From positions 19,741,510-19,805,509 of the forward strand of contig OX359282.1 of assembly GCA_947179155.2 (NCBI GenBank): a stretch of 64,000 bases of DNA. Reading direction: 5' to 3'. Positions 1-13,282 of the stretch are shown in pieces (within the stretch, counting starts at the first letter, position 1; each line of letters opens with the position of its first letter). The notes under the pieces are model-generated. The model was not told the origin of the DNA. It did no database searches and saw nothing but the letters and a program-made list of their open reading frames with translations. The stretch is from Hedera helix. Taxonomy: Eukaryota > Streptophyta > Magnoliopsida > Apiales > Araliaceae. The position numbers and the translations under genes are program-made.

Positions 1-627
1 TTAGCGAAAATATTTAATTGATAAATAACCAAAAATACAAGAGAAAAGACCAATATTTACTTTCATAATGTTGTGTTGTTACTGTTATAGGTCAGTCTCT
101 TCAAAAGCCAAGCTTGCATCATATCAATTTGCTACGTTTGCAACTCTGCATCATGTTTGAACTTGTTAAAAAATTGCACATAAGCAAACAAAAAATAAAT
201 GAATCAAATATCTTTCGACTTTGCAGCTTATTTAGAGCATTAGAAAAGCAAAAAGAGAAACTCCAGTGCTACAAGTTCATTGAGAAATCAAATTAAAGTC
301 TTGTAAGACTCTCTTTCCTTGTCCAATTATTAGTCAGATTACTTACATACATACTTATATGCACACACTTTTGTTTCTTTTTTTTTCTTTTTTGCTAATT
401 TGACTCACACATCCACACCCATATTGGTTTTGCCAATAATTGAACACTCTATCTAATGGATACCATGGGTTAGATAATACCACTCGGGCTAATGGCATTC
501 GGTAATGCACACACACTTTTACATTGAGGAAACTATTTCTTAATGACCCAAACACCAACTAGGAGGACATCATTTAATAATTTCCATACAAGGAATCTTA
601 TTATCAAGGAAAAAGAAAATATCTTAC
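1..627. other. Left edge, no gene recognised
   Basis: No coding region or repeat end can be supported here. The stretch is AT-rich with a T-rich run near 371-390. The only useful landmark is CTTAC at 623-627, the left target-site copy of the solo LTR that follows. A minus-strand reading into the LTR insertion point fits a downstream intron or flank of the transposase relic to the right, but no exon is recognisable. Confidence 0.5.
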
Positions 628-2234
628 TGTTGGGTGTCAAACCGTACGCATGACAAATCAACACTTACACGCAAGTGCACGTGGTCAACAAGTAATATAG
701 AATAAGTAAAGTATCGTTCCCATGAGGACTATGAATCGTTATTACACTATCAAGCAGCAGTTTTATAACTATTTCGGCTTCTTTAAACAGTGGTCAAACA
801 AATCAAGGAATTGTGAATTAAATCTAAGTTGTGAAAATTAAAGACAACTAAATAACAAACGATTTAAGCAGACAAAGGAGGCATGAGATTATAACTTCAC
901 CTAAGGTGTCATTCAACAGTGATACTTCCTGTTAAACCTAACTGATTATCTCGGATTGTTAGCCGAAAACACGAAACTAAAACATGACCAACTCTCGTTG
1001 CATCATACCCATATCCAACCCAGATCTGACCCAAAGGGCAACAGACGGGAAAGAACACCCAAGTTACTTAAATCACTATATTTCTATGTGACCTAGAGAA
1101 AAATGGGTTTAAGCATAAGTTTTCAAAAGACTACGTGTGGTGCTTTGGTATATGTCTATCTTTAGCACAAATCATGCAATCCAACGTCATGTGAAATCAT
1201 GAACACAAGCTAACATGGTCGGTTCTAAACTCACACTCCCCATCTCGGTTCCATGTGAATTAACATGGTAATTGGTGATCAAGCAATTAAACAATTAAAA
1301 TAAACCACATTAGACAATCCATACATAATCATTTAGCCACAACAAGGAAGCATAACAAATTGAACTAAACCCTAGGTTTCATTATAATCCCATAAGAGAA
1401 GTTAGTTCATAATAGAAATAACAACCATCATCCACAAATGTTCATACATTGAAGCTACAAATGAAAAGAAAGAGAAAACAAAGGTTAAGAAATGCAAAGC
1501 TCGGTTTCTCTTCTTCGAATCCGGAGTTCCAATGTTGACACAATGCTTCAAACTTCCAAAGTCCAGCCCTAAGCTTAACTACTCTAGATAAATCACAAGG
1601 AACAAGAGAGAACAAAGAATGAACAATGAACAATGAGCTCTCTCCTCTTCCGTATGACCTAGCTATTCTCTCCCTCTTCCTTAGACTGATACTACTGATA
1701 TATAGGGCCTCAGACGCTTCATTTCCGATCACTGTAGCAAGTAGCTTTTGATTGGCCCGTTTAAAAAAAAGTCATGGAAGAATTTTGGTGCGAAGGACCG
1801 GCGCAGCTGCGTCGTTTTTGTACTGAGATAGGGCACAGTTGCGCCTGACGACATGCAGACAGCAAGCAAAGGAACTGCGCAGCTACGCAGTTTTTATGAA
1901 GGAATGGGGCGCAGTTGCGCCTTGCACCAGTCATGGAATCTGTGCACCGTTTTCTACTGCACTCGATCTTCGGGCATATCGCTCCCGTATTGAACCATTT
2001 TGACCTGAAAATTGCAATTCTCCCCCCCCTCCCCCCCCCCCCCCCCCCGGCACAGGTTCTAGTCCAAAACACGCCAGTTTGTCCACAAATAGACGGAAAA
2101 GGCCAATAATGAGCTATGGAGCATGGAACCTACAAAAGAGACATAAAAGCATGAATAGTAATAAAAACTAATGAGAACAAGCGAAAGTTAAAGCAAGTTG
2201 GCATCGAAATAGTAGGTATAAAACCTACTTATCA
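628..2234 (-). mobile_element. Solo LTR N, TSD CTTAC
   Basis: This 1607-bp block starts TGTTGGGTGTC and ends CTACTTATCA on the plus strand. It is flanked by CTTAC at 623-627 and 2235-2239, a perfect 5-bp target-site duplication. No internal domain, primer binding site or second LTR is present, so it is a solo LTR left by LTR-LTR recombination. The minus orientation is inferred from a TATA-like sequence near 1695-1705 (minus strand) with GC-rich palindromes upstream of it at 1800-1925. A block near 650-725 with the core CAAGTGCACGTGGTCAACAA lies where other plant LTRs carry their U5 end. The superfamily is probably Ty3-gypsy but is not proven. Confidence 0.85.
2019..2048. repeat. Poly-C tract
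   Basis: A nearly pure run of C, broken by one T, lies inside solo LTR N. It is a homopolymer and its exact length may be uncertain in an assembly. Confidence 0.9.
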
Positions 2235-2397
2235 CTTACCATAAGAATTCCCAACTAGTTATGAAAATCACAACAAAGATTCATTCATTTCTCCACTGCA
2301 AGTACCTAAGTGCATAAAATATGGGTAAAGAAAACAGAGTTAATAACAAATGTAAAAATAATAAAAATCTATATGCCAAAAATGAAATAAAGCATAC

Positions 2398-4419
2398 CAG
2401 TGTTTTCATATGGACAACTTCTTTGATCATGATTGGGATCTTTGCATAAACTACATTTTCATATCTTTTCTACAAAGTCAAATGCAGAAGGATCACGTCT
2501 TGTAGATGTACTCTTTTTTATTTTTTGATCTCGTATGACAACCTTTATGCGGCTGTGTAAGAAGCACGTGTAAGAAATTAAGGATCATGTCCATCCACAA
2601 GCTCTGAAATTTTCTTTTTAACAACTTCTGTTGAGTAAGAGGCTATTCTACATATTTCTTTTGCAACTTTTCCAACAAGCCATTTTATTTCACTTTCTCT
2701 ACCATTTTGACCAAAATCACTTTCTAGGAATGATCTTGTATCAAGCCTCCATTGTGGGTGTATATAATCCAAATGTATGACTCCACCTTCCAAACTTTTC
2801 ATTTCATGCACGCAAGGCATTCCTATGGCTGTTTTAAAATGATTTTGCAAGTAGGAGACTCTTCATGAGAAATGACTCATTTATATTGCTTATGAAGCTC
2901 ATTTAAATAAAATACCGACACATGAGTGACAATCTATTTGACCAAATAAATACGAAGGTGATGAGGAATTCTTATCTTCTCACTTGCAATTTGTGCCTTG
3001 ATTTCTTTGAATTGATTCTCAATTGTAAGACATAATTTACTCTTCACTTCACCAAAAACTCCCGTTGAAACTTGCAAGTATTTTTTGAGAAGTGAATGTG
3101 CACTTTCAGCCCTCGAGATAACACGTGTTCCAAAATGAGTATGTTTTTTTATCAATGCACACATAAAGTGGTCTTTTAAGCTGCAACCAAGTTTTCTTTA
3201 TATAACTAAGAGCACTTACATTTTTTTGGTATTGAAATTCAAAGCTCTCCAAAGCTTTATTATATTCCTCTTCGCTTTGAGAATTAATAAGCACGGTCCA
3301 ACTTTTTATGAATCCTTCCTAATCTTCTCCTTCTAGACTTGCAATTGGCCAATATACTCTTCTCAATGTGCCATACACATAAGATATTGGGTGTAGTTGG
3401 AAAAACCACTCTAATAGCATTCATCAGTGCTATTTCTTTGTCAGTTACAATAACTGAAGGTTGACAATTAACACCCAAAATATCACTAAATTTTTTCAAA
3501 GCCCAAACATAATCTCCTTTTTCTTCCTTTTGTAAAAATGTGAAACAAGAGTAAAATGATGTATTGAAACTTGATACACCAATAATGTCAAGTAATGGCA
3601 TTTTGTACTTTTAGTCTTGTAAGTACAATTCATTACGTAAACATCTGAGTAGCTTTTAGTCAATGCTATTGAAATTGGATGTGCAAAAACCAAACGCATT
3701 AAGTGTCCAGATGAGTCTGATTCCATGTCATAGGTAAAACTATTAGCGCCAAGTTCTTCAAGTAAAGCTTAAGGCATTGTACGACCACCTAAACCATCTC
3801 TACGTATTTTGGCTTTTGCATTATACGCTGTTCGAGAAACTGCTTTGAGATTGGGTATACCTTGTCTAAGTGAAGAAAGATTTTGACGTAGAGAAATTCC
3901 AAACTTCGTCATTTCTTTAATGCGTTCGAACTTTTCTTTAGAAAAGCAACAATAAGTAGGATGAACTGATATATCCAATGTAGGCTCATAATTATGACAC
4001 ACATTTTTTTACCTCAAGCACCCATGGACGCCTAATCCTTTTTCTACCACAAACTTTAAAAGGGCAATATATTAATCGAGATGATGTTTTTCTTTTTCGA
4101 TTTGTCAACTGAAGTTTTAACTTATTCAGATAAGTACCTCCTCTATCACAACTATAATCACAAAACTATCATTCGTTGAATTTTTAATCGATGTTACATA
4201 ACCTTACATCAAAATAAATGTTTGAACCAAACTGATGAGATGTTCTCGATTTTCAAATTCTATCCCCAGAACTTGTAATGCTTTATCTTGTGTAGCAATG
4301 TTCTCTTCGTACACTACATTACTCTCATTTATGCTTTCATTGTTCTTTACAATGCTATCATTTATGCTGTCATTATACGTTGAATTTTCTTTGAAGATCT
4401 CGTTTACTCCATAATCCAT
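2398..4419 (-). pseudogene. MULE/FAR1-like transposase relic
   Basis: The minus-strand fragments, read in order from 4419 down, follow a Mutator-like transposase of the FAR1/FRS type. They give an acidic N-terminus, a FAR1-like DNA-binding remnant with CPFKVCGRKRIRRPW near 4060-4020, the MULE core with CTYKT, MPLLDIIGVS and SVIVTDKEIALMNAI followed by LCVWHIEKSIL (about 3630-3330), a C-terminal part with SRAESAHSLLKKYLQVSTG (about 3120-3060), and a C-x2-C-x4-H-x4-C knuckle (CSLCKDPNHDQRSC, about 2450-2405). The last piece ends at GTATGC, a plausible splice donor. The frame changes at least four times and stops occur, so it is dead. The first catalytic acidic position reads NCTYKT where the family has DCTYKT or DATYKT. 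No terminal inverted repeats were found. Confidence 0.75.
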
Positions 4420-4994
4420 TATAGTTCAAACACTTAAATACCTAAGTATAAAAAAACACTCTCGTAAGACAAATATGCAAACAAAAGGCATATAATTCTT
4501 CAACAAATATAAAATAATTATTAATATGTCAAAAATATATATATTATACATAAATACAGTTTTTGATATAAACAAAATTACAAAAATATTGACAAATACA
4601 TCAAATAATGGTCACATAACTAGATGCATTAATGTAGCATCTTTCATGAAATTTACCACGTGTAATGTGAATTTTGTTATTAACCTTCTATTAATTTTAT
4701 ATTTTTACGCTAATGGTGTAAATAAAAATTAATTGAAAAACTAAGGTTCATATTATCCAAATTATCCAGATTAAAAAAAAGAAGAAGCAAACAAGAATAA
4801 AAAGAGATAAATTAAGAGTAGAATTCACATATGATTTCTTGATTTTACCTCAAATCACTTCTTTCACTTTCGCTTGACTTTTTGTAGATGAATAATGCTC
4901 GTAAGTGCAAAGATTGATATATAGAGAGAATAAGAAAACTGGACAACGACTAGAGAATATGAATAAACTTTTAAGCAGTAGTTTAAATAAATTA
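4420..4994. other. AT-rich spacer, nothing recognised
   Basis: There is no supportable coding region, RNA gene or repeat boundary. The stretch lies between the start of the transposase relic and a decayed LTR fragment and may hold the transposon's 5' flank. Confidence 0.4.
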
Positions 4995-5597
4995 GAATCA
5001 ACTTTTACTAAATTAGGGAAAATTGGGCATAATAACTAAATTCTATAGTTAGTCTACTGCACATAGGGTTGGTTTAGCTAAAAATGGGAGCCATTTATGG
5101 AAATATCAATTCCCTAAATTAAAACCCTAATCCTAAAGAATTTAGGAGAGTTGAGCAAGTCTATAAATAAAAGGGGTCTTATTATAGATAGGATTATTAG
5201 AAGTATTATTAGAGAATACTTACAAATTCTCTACATCTAAGGAGTTAGAGAGAGAGAGCATTATGGTTAGCCATCCAAGATCTAATTGAATCTAAATTAC
5301 TTCTTTAATTTATATTCTTCTTGGTAGATCACCTTTAGAGGCTGCACACTTGGGTAGCTAACGTTGATCCGTTGATGTTATTGAAGAAATGCAATGGATT
5401 TAAGGAGCTGAACTCGTAGCTTATCAAAAGTTGATTGTCTTCAAAAGTATAACTTTTATTCTTCCTCAATTAATAAGTATCACATAAGGTTGATCCTGGG
5501 TAATTGCAAAAAAAAAAAAAAAAAATCAATTCAATTTTTGCCATGCTTCCGCGTTCTATTACAATTTGATTGTATATCTATAATTTTCCGCAACTAG
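4995..5597 (+). mobile_element. Truncated C-type copia LTR fragment
   Basis: The block shares the order of landmarks found in the 3' half of the C-family LTR at 36930-37378. These are a TATA-like CTATAAATAAAAGG near 5160, a TAGATCACCTTTAGAGG-type segment near 5325, a GCTAACGTTGATC segment near 5358, and TTTTTGCCATGCTTCCG near 5536. It ends at about 5597 against Sirevirus coding sequence. The left end has no LTR terminus, so this is a truncated copy. An A18 run occupies about 5508-5525. Confidence 0.6.
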
Positions 5598-5966
5598 CAC
5601 TTATGAACTATTAAATAATAAAATTCCTAACATAAGTTACTTCAAGGTGGTTCAAAGTGTTTTATCTTAAATACAAGTAGGAACTTAGGAAAATTTGATC
5701 TTAGATCACATGAAGGAATTTTTCTTAGCTACCCTCAACACAATAAAACATATCGTGTATTTAATACTAATAAATCTTGTGTTGAAGAATTTGTTCATAT
5801 TAGCTTTATTGAGCTTAACAATGATATGCCAAAAGAAATAGATGAGGATGCAGGAAACTTAAAGACTACAACTAACCAGAATGCTCAAAATAAGCTTACT
5901 AGATACAAATCCAGTATATCAGACTAATCAAAACAGTTCACTAGACATAAAAAAGTAGCAAAACTG
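5598..5966 (+). pseudogene. Sirevirus-like copia polyprotein S, left fragment
   Basis: Plus-strand translation gives ELLNNKIPNISYFKV and then, after a frameshift, ILNTSRNLGKFD, EGIFLSYPQHNKTYRVFN and NNDMPKEIDEDAGNL. This is the segment between integrase and reverse transcriptase. It is collinear with the same segment of element F (its residues about 325-415) but on the opposite strand. A stop (ISD then TAA) and the frameshift show decay. The reading resumes 43 kb away at 49210, after element W, so the two parts were once contiguous. Confidence 0.8.
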
Positions 5967-8280
5967 TGTGATAACCCGAATATTGATAAAGCTAGTAAAC
6001 GTGAGTTTAAATAATCAATGTGATAATAATCTTTATATAAGAAAATTTAAGAAAAAATATTGAAATAAATGTAAGGTCAAAGTGTGAAAACCTAGGTTTG
6101 GAGGAAAGGGATATGTAGAGAATTGATTATATTGATATATAATTTTATACGTGATTAGAATGGGAGACTATTGTGGAAAAATGGCTCCAAGGAAGTTATG
6201 TAGAAGGGTTGGTAGAACCATCATTAAATCAATGTATTCTAGGTAATTCGATGGATGAATAAATTATAAGTTAGATATATACAAGAATATAATTGTCAAA
6301 AAATATTTTAAAAAAAATATGAGAGAATAATGAAGCATTGATGAGATCGTGGTATATAAAGTCCTATAACTAAAAAGAAGAATGCTATAATATTTAATTT
6401 TAAAGAATTTGATTACTTGATAATATGTAGACCGAGTTATGAATTAATGGAGGTAAGAAGTAATTATAGGAGATGAAAAATGAACGGACGAAAGTATCAG
6501 ATGTTATGATAATAGGATGTATTATAAAATAAAGATGATGTATAAAAGAGGTGGCAACGAAAATGTTAATACCTGAAATAAACAAGTAGTGACGAGCCGG
6601 AGCAAGTCTAATAAGACTTGGGTTAAAAATTTATTTTTATCTATGAATTGGATAGAAAGGAGAAATGAAATATGTGGGAATATAACACCTATGATAGAGT
6701 GAATTGATAAAATCAACTGGTGAACGGAGATTATGTGGGAATGGAAGGTAAATAAAATTACAGTGTTACGAAAATAGTGATTCCAGGGAAGAAATCCTGA
6801 AATAAAAGAAAGAAATCTAAAGATTAAGAAAAATCACAGAAAGTGTTATTAATGAGAGAAATTTTATTTGGAAAGTTTATGCATAAATGAAGCAGAGTAT
6901 ACAGATGAGTTATACATTGTGAGAAATGTGAAATTTATGATTAATAGACTAATTAATTTAATTAGTTTGAATTAACTAATAAGTGAAAATGAAAGTTTAG
7001 AGGAATGATTATTTTGAATTAATCATATAAAATATGATTTAAGTTACGTTATTAAATTAATAAAGTATATTGTTGGCCTTGAATGAAAATATTAATTTTT
7101 TTGACAAATTACGTTGACTATATGCGATATGATATAATCTTATATTATTAATTAACAAAGCTTAAATGGTTCATATTGTGAGGCATGATTAAATATTTGA
7201 CTTAATTAAGTGATTAACTTAATTATGAGGATAGGGAGAAAAATCCAATAAATGAATTAAGGTAGTTCGAAAAAAAGAATTTAAACTAATTAATTTAAAA
7301 TAGCTAGGCTAAGTAAGAAAGAATTATTATAATTAATTTAATTAAAGAAAAAATAATTGAAGCTTGGATTATAAAATAACCAAGTTAATAGGTAAGCCTT
7401 GTTTGACATTATGAGATGCCAATAAAAATTTATGGGAATTAAGTCTTATGTAAATAAAAATAAAATAATTAAATAGTGGGTTAGTCCAAGTATTATGAAA
7501 AATGTTGGACAAGTGTGGAAATATTAATTTTCAAAATTTAATGTGACTATGGTTGATATTTAACCATACTTGAGTCAATTGTAGAAAATTATGAATGAAC
7601 ATGGGGGTATGTATAACTAAATGTGATGAGGGATGTATAATAGTCATAGTTAGTATTTGACCATGCTTGGATTAATTGTAGAGAATTATAAATGTACGTG
7701 TTGAAAAATGATACATATATATAATCGTATAGTGACTATGATTAAGAAATAACCATACTTGAGTTAATTGTTGGAATTCGTGTGAAATGATTATTTTGCT
7801 CTCAAGCAAATGATTAATGACTAATGCGTCTAGAGAATGGTCAATACCTAATGGGTATTCCAGAATGGTCAATAACCAATGGGTATTACAGGATGGTTAA
7901 TAACAAATGGGTATTCAAGATGGTTAATAACCAATAGATAACCAAGATTAATGAAATGACAATTTTGTCCTTAAAAGAAAATTGGTAATGACCAAAATAC
8001 TCTTAAGAAAATTGCTAGGAAGTTTCCTAGCAATAGGGAAATGACAATTTTGCCCTTGATGAAAGTTAGGAATGACTGATGTATCCTTGGAGAATTCTCT
8101 AGAAAATGGTCAAATGACCATTTTGCCCTTATAGAAATACATTAATGACAATTATATCCTAATGACAAAAAGACTATTTTGTCCTTATGAAAAAAATGTG
8201 CAATGACTACTACGCCCTTAAGAAAATTCTAGAGAATGTGAAAATGACCATCTTTCCCTTCACTTGTAATGGCTGAATTT

Positions 8281-8290
8281 CTATAAATAG
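8281..8290 (+). promoter_or_regulatory. TATA box of W 5' LTR
   Basis: CTATAAATAG lies just downstream of the U3 repeat array and is conserved in the 3' LTR at 47347-47356. It is the likely Pol II promoter core of the element. Confidence 0.7.
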
Positions 8291-8446
8291 GACCAATTGG
8301 AAGCATTTTTAGGGTTTTGGCATATTTGCTCATTAGAGCAGTAGAGAGATAAGGATAGCTTGAGAGCTCTCATCCTTGGGAGGCCATGGAGGAGGTGAAA
8401 CTCTAGGATTTGTCCCAACAGGCCATGTCAAGTGAAGAAATCAAAG

Positions 8447-8454
8447 AGGTATAA
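8447..8454 (+). promoter_or_regulatory. Putative leader splice donor of W
   Basis: AGGTATAA lies about 160 bp downstream of the TATA box, after a small open frame reading MEEVKL and stop (8386-8406). The same arrangement occurs in the 3' LTR at 47497-47504, and in LTRs of X, V and the C family. The donor role is inferred from its match to a plant 5' splice site and its recurrence. Confidence 0.4.
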
Positions 8455-9437
8455 AGATCTCAACCTAAAACTAGTTTCATTTATGTATCTATATAATAAT
8501 GTTTGCTTATAGGAGTTTGAAATTTTTAGTGGATCATAAAGGATCCGGGTGGAACAAGGATGGATATATGTTGGTGTTTATGTGTACCACATTTTTATTA
8601 GGCATAATGAAGCATCAAAAGCCAAGATTTAAGCTAAGTTATGCAATGCATATGAGATGTTTGATAAAATGTCTAAAAGAGCTATTTTTGCTAAACTTTA
8701 GATTTCAAAGTGTATATTAAGGGTGATTCATGTGCATACGTATAGTTAGTATTTTAAAACTATTTAAGGTTTACAAAACCTAGAATGAAGGATTAGATTA
8801 TGTAAAAAAATCTATTTTGAAGCCTTTGTTTTCCAAATGAGGATGTTAAACAAGAAATTTGGCTATTTTGGTAATTTTTAAAAACCATAAATTGAATGAG
8901 GTGTATTTAAGAGTTCTAAGGATGTTCAAAATGATTGTAATGAGAAAAGAAAGCAAAAAAGAGTTTTTGAAATTTTTGGAGGAAAACTAGTAAAACGAAA
9001 AATGTGTCGAACACAGTTTTTGGAGGCCTTAGTTTGAGGTCTTAATGGAATGATTTCAAGCAATTACATTTTTACTAAAATATTATGTAGTAAGGTCTAT
9101 GATTATGTCCAAGAAATGGGTCAAAACTACTTAAGGGAAAAAAAGTTAAAAATCACCGAAGCGACCTTGAAAATCAGAAGTTAGAAAATTCTGAAAATTT
9201 TATGTGAAATTTGTTGTGAACAAGCAAATTCAAGCCCTGTTTTCCCTATATTAATGAACTGATTTTGACCAACCCAAATTTTGTAAAATACTATGTAGTA
9301 AGGACTATATTTAGGTCCCAGAATGATAATAATCGGAGTTATGGTGAAGGAAATAAAATTTCTCATAATGGGCTGAAAAATCAAAAAAAAATCGAATTTA
9401 TGGGCAACAACATCGCTCCCCGGCGCTAACTGATCTC

Positions 9438-9456
9438 TCCCCCCCCCCCCCCCCCA
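9438..9456. repeat. Poly-C tract
   Basis: A long C run lies in the W 5' LTR. The 3' LTR lacks it at the corresponding place (near 48480), so it expanded after insertion. Confidence 0.85.
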
Positions 9457-11939
9457 GCGCAATCTTTTTTGTCCAATAGAGCCTTGACGAAGTTTTCAGT
9501 ACAAAACACTACGCCTCGACACAGTGTTCAGAATTATTTTTTTTTGGACTTTGATCAGACGTGTCCCAATTATGAAGCGTATATGTACGAGACGTTCAAA
9601 ATGAACGTTTGACATATAAGTAAAGTGCATGGTTAGACAAACCAATACAAGGGTTACATTAACGCAAATTTTGAATAAGTTAACGAAATAAAAAGGATGA
9701 ACGTTTAAAAACCAAAGAGGTTAAGAGTTATGTGAATAACTCATGGGTATTCCTATATTGATACATATAAAGCAAATACAAAGGGTGATAATTTAAAAAT
9801 GTAGTCTTAAATAAAATTAAGCAAAAAGTCAAAGGTTGATGAATGATTGTATTGTCAATTATCACACACAGTGTAGGTCATACAAGGGACACCAAAGTTA
9901 CGTAGTGGTAAAACGCTAGTACAAACAAGTTTTTTAGACTTTATCGTTATGTGTTACGTGCAAATTTTTTGTGATACGTGGAATTGTGTGAACTTGTTTA
10001 ATGTGCACTATGTGCAACAAAGTGATAGTTATTATCGTTATTCATTTGATGATCTAAATATATTGTTCTATGTGAACTTCATGAGCTATAATTTTGAAGT
10101 ATGTAAAAATACACGAGTATGAATAGCATAGAGCATGAATAAATGTAAATCATGAGAAACATGTAGCATGTATAGATACGAAGCATGAGAAGAATAAAAC
10201 ATGTCTAAAATGTGATTATGTCTTACGTTAATATCTATTAAACTTGTTGAGTAACGTAGTTGCTCATTCTTACTTTAAATAAACTTTTGCAATTAAATTG
10301 AGATTGTCGAAGTTTCCAATAAAGACTATGGACAAATGGATGAAAAGAGAACTAAAGTGATTGAGTCTTTAGCTGATGATAGTAAACTCAATATTTATAA
10401 TTGCTTTAATACTTTGACGTAACCATTTGGGTAAGTGTACCCTATAAAGCTACAGATTAAAGCTTCGGATTAGAGAACTTGTTGGTATGGTCTCTAGCTA
10501 TGTTATACAATTTACATACTATAATTCGCTGATATTAGTAAAAAAAAATTGTACAGGTGGAAACTTAGAATTGAATATGAGTTCAGGAATATTCATAACA
10601 AATGTAATAGATTGAACTACAAATTTGAATTTTATAGAATAGATCATGTAAAATATGATCCGAAATTATAATAAAAGATAGTAAAGGTTGCGAATTCTGG
10701 AATGAAAGGAAATGTTTGTGTGATGCCCCCAAATTTATATACATGCACCTAAAATTTGGTGTTTCATGATATAGCTCATACAACATGCTAATTACAATTA
10801 AATGCAGAATAATAAAAATATTTACATTGATATAACATAAATATTTGTGTCCCAAGTCTGGCAACCGTTAATAAAACATAACATAACAAAAATCATAAGT
10901 GTTAGTATAAATAACTAATAACATTGACGTAAAATAAAGCTACTCCGCAGCGTTGCCCTTCCCCTTGTCCTTTCTTGGACCAGTGCTTTGCTCAGTCTTA
11001 ACTGTAATATGTAAGAAAAGCAAGAGTGAGCAACAAGTTTGATCAGCAAGTATATAGCAAGAAAGTGAACGTTCATATATAAGGTTTCATAATCGTAAGG
11101 AATATAACAACAATTAATAGTTCAGGAATTAAATGATTGAGTTGTGAACAAAGTAAGTCTCAATAGTTCCAAAACTGATCATTTCAAATACTGAACAACC
11201 ACTCACTATAGACCAAAGAATTTTTAAATATAATCAAAGATTAGACAATTCCAAATTAATCAATAATCAAAATTGAGTGCTCACTATGGACCCTGAACAC
11301 ATGCGATGATTGATAGTATTTTACTGACAATCCACAATATAAACGAAGTACAATAGATGATCAGCCTAAAGTACCATATGTTATGCATAACACTCAAACA
11401 TGTTATTCGCGTACGTATCGATTCTCTAATGTAAAGTAGTTGCTCATCTTAACATAAGAGTCCACATTAAGGCAATTGGTTTGGATAGTTTTCTCAAAGA
11501 AATATAATTGATTAACAACCAGTATTATCATTAGTCTAACAGATACAAATGACATAGGCGTACTTCTCAACACAATTAAAAACAATTAATACGTTCAATG
11601 TTCGCAGATAGGGTTCGAATAATCGTACAAGAATATAATGATGCTTTAAAACATTTTTAGAGTATATAATTTAATCTTCATGATATAGATAAACAGAAAT
11701 TATTCCATCAATTAATTCTACTTGTACTAATTTATAAAAGTACAAGTTAAAGTACTTGCTTAGATCGTCGACTCTATCCGACCTTGACTCTTTATCCTTT
11801 GAACAATCTATGTTCAACATATTCATTTAACGGTCAATCTTTATTGACATTCACATAATGATCTAATCGATCTTACTCACTAGTTCTATACAACTAAGAC
11901 TCATAAATAAAATTATTTGTCTAAATATTATTGTCCCTC

Positions 11940-12560
11940 ATTTCTTTTATTTAATTCATGCATTAGACATCATAAATAAAATATTATTTAGTATTATTTT
12001 ATTTATTTAATTATCCGTATTCACCATTTCATTATTCACAATTAAAGTGTCTTCACAATATTATTCAATTATTATTTCTTTGATGACACTTAATTAATCT
12101 ATAAATAAAATTATTTAAGTTATTATTTTATTTGTTTAATTCCCAATTAGAGTAACATTTACTCTTATTTTAATTTAATTATGCTTCGTTGGTACACAAT
12201 TAAAATAATTTTTAATATTATTTTAATTGTCCATCCTTTATTAATTCACAATTAAAATAATTTTTAATATTATTTTATTTATTTAAGTCTCTTTAATATT
12301 ACATTAATTGTTTATACATTATTAATCCACAATTAAAATAATCTTTAATATTATTTTAATTATTTAAAGTAATTCTTAACATTAATTAAAATAATCTTTA
12401 ATATTATTTTAATTAACTCACAAATAAAATAATTTTGAATTATTATTTTATTTGTTTAATATTATTTTAATTAAATCATAAATAAAATAATTTTTAATTA
12501 TTATTTTATTTGTTTAGTATTATTTTATTTTATTTTATTATTTTTATTATTAGTTTTTTT
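11940..12560. repeat. AT-rich degenerate repeat inside V
   Basis: Units built from AATTAAAATAATTTTTAATA and TTATTTTATTTGTTTAAT alternate many times here, each near-palindromic. The array is degenerate and has no coding potential. It lies in the downstream half of the V LTR in its minus orientation. Confidence 0.7.
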
Positions 12561-13282
12561 TTTCAAGATCGGACCGGGTCAACCCATTGGTTTAACCCAG
12601 GTTTGACCAACCCGGTCAACTAATAAACTGGCACTGTGCCCCGACGCAATGTCCGATTTTTGGTAGAAAGCAGCAACCACACCCCAACTCAGTTTGACAG
12701 TACAAAGACTACGCCCCGGGCGGGTCTAGACAAAATGCTTTTAGTCATTTTCTAGATTTGTGATTTTTAACCTTTTTTGATTCAATCTTCCATAACTTGC
12801 AAGTTTTATATCCAAATGAACTCAAATCAGCTTTATTATTTCATAAACTCATAACTCTACAATATTCTAATTTTTAAATTATTTTTTATAAATATTTGTT
12901 TAACCATAATTCTTGGTTCTTTAAGTCGGGGTTTTGTTTTGACATACATTACAAGAAAATTTACCATAAATTTATTTTAGCTCTATTTTTGTTCGTTACA
13001 CTTAGAATATTTTCATATTTCATAGATCTACAACATACAATTTTAGATCATGAAAATAGGTTACACATTTTATTTTATTTTGTACCAAATCTCATATTTT
13101 TAACTAGTACACTTCGGGTTTAAGCTCATTTGCATTTCTTTTGTTCATTTAGACACCTACAAACACATATCAATCACATATTTTCCTTAATAAATTCTTC
13201 CTTATGCTTTCGGTATCCACTATGATTCCCATACAAAATCCTCCCACACAAAATCCTCCCACAACCAAGCATGCATTCTAAC

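Larger units (their letters stand above)
5967..10718 (+). repeat. W 5' LTR, first part
   Basis: This aligns throughout with the 3' LTR at 45067-49080. It holds U3 with a degenerate array of GACCATTTTGCCCTT-like units (about 7780-8270), a TATA box (8281-8290), a leader with a tiny open frame and an AGGTATAA motif, and a GC-bearing stretch near 9400-9530. It is cut at GTTTG (10714-10718) by V and resumes at 38458. It is about 700 bp longer than the 3' copy, which has lost an internal segment. By eye the first 70 or so bases differ by about 8 percent from the 3' copy, so the element is old. Confidence 0.85.

Noticed and set aside
1761..2109. Proline- and glycine-rich frames on both strands across the poly-C tract
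   Set aside because: They are produced by the homopolymer and palindromes inside solo LTR N and have no family similarity.
8499..8720. Open stretch of 73 codons, with a counterpart at 47537-47776
   Set aside because: Both are the same segment of the W LTR pair. It lies downstream of the putative leader with no conserved start, and the similarity reflects LTR homology.
10719..10760. Possible riboswitch or tRNA-like fold at the V terminus
   Set aside because: Only a short CCAAATTT/AAATTTGG pairing is visible, with no cloverleaf or known aptamer core.
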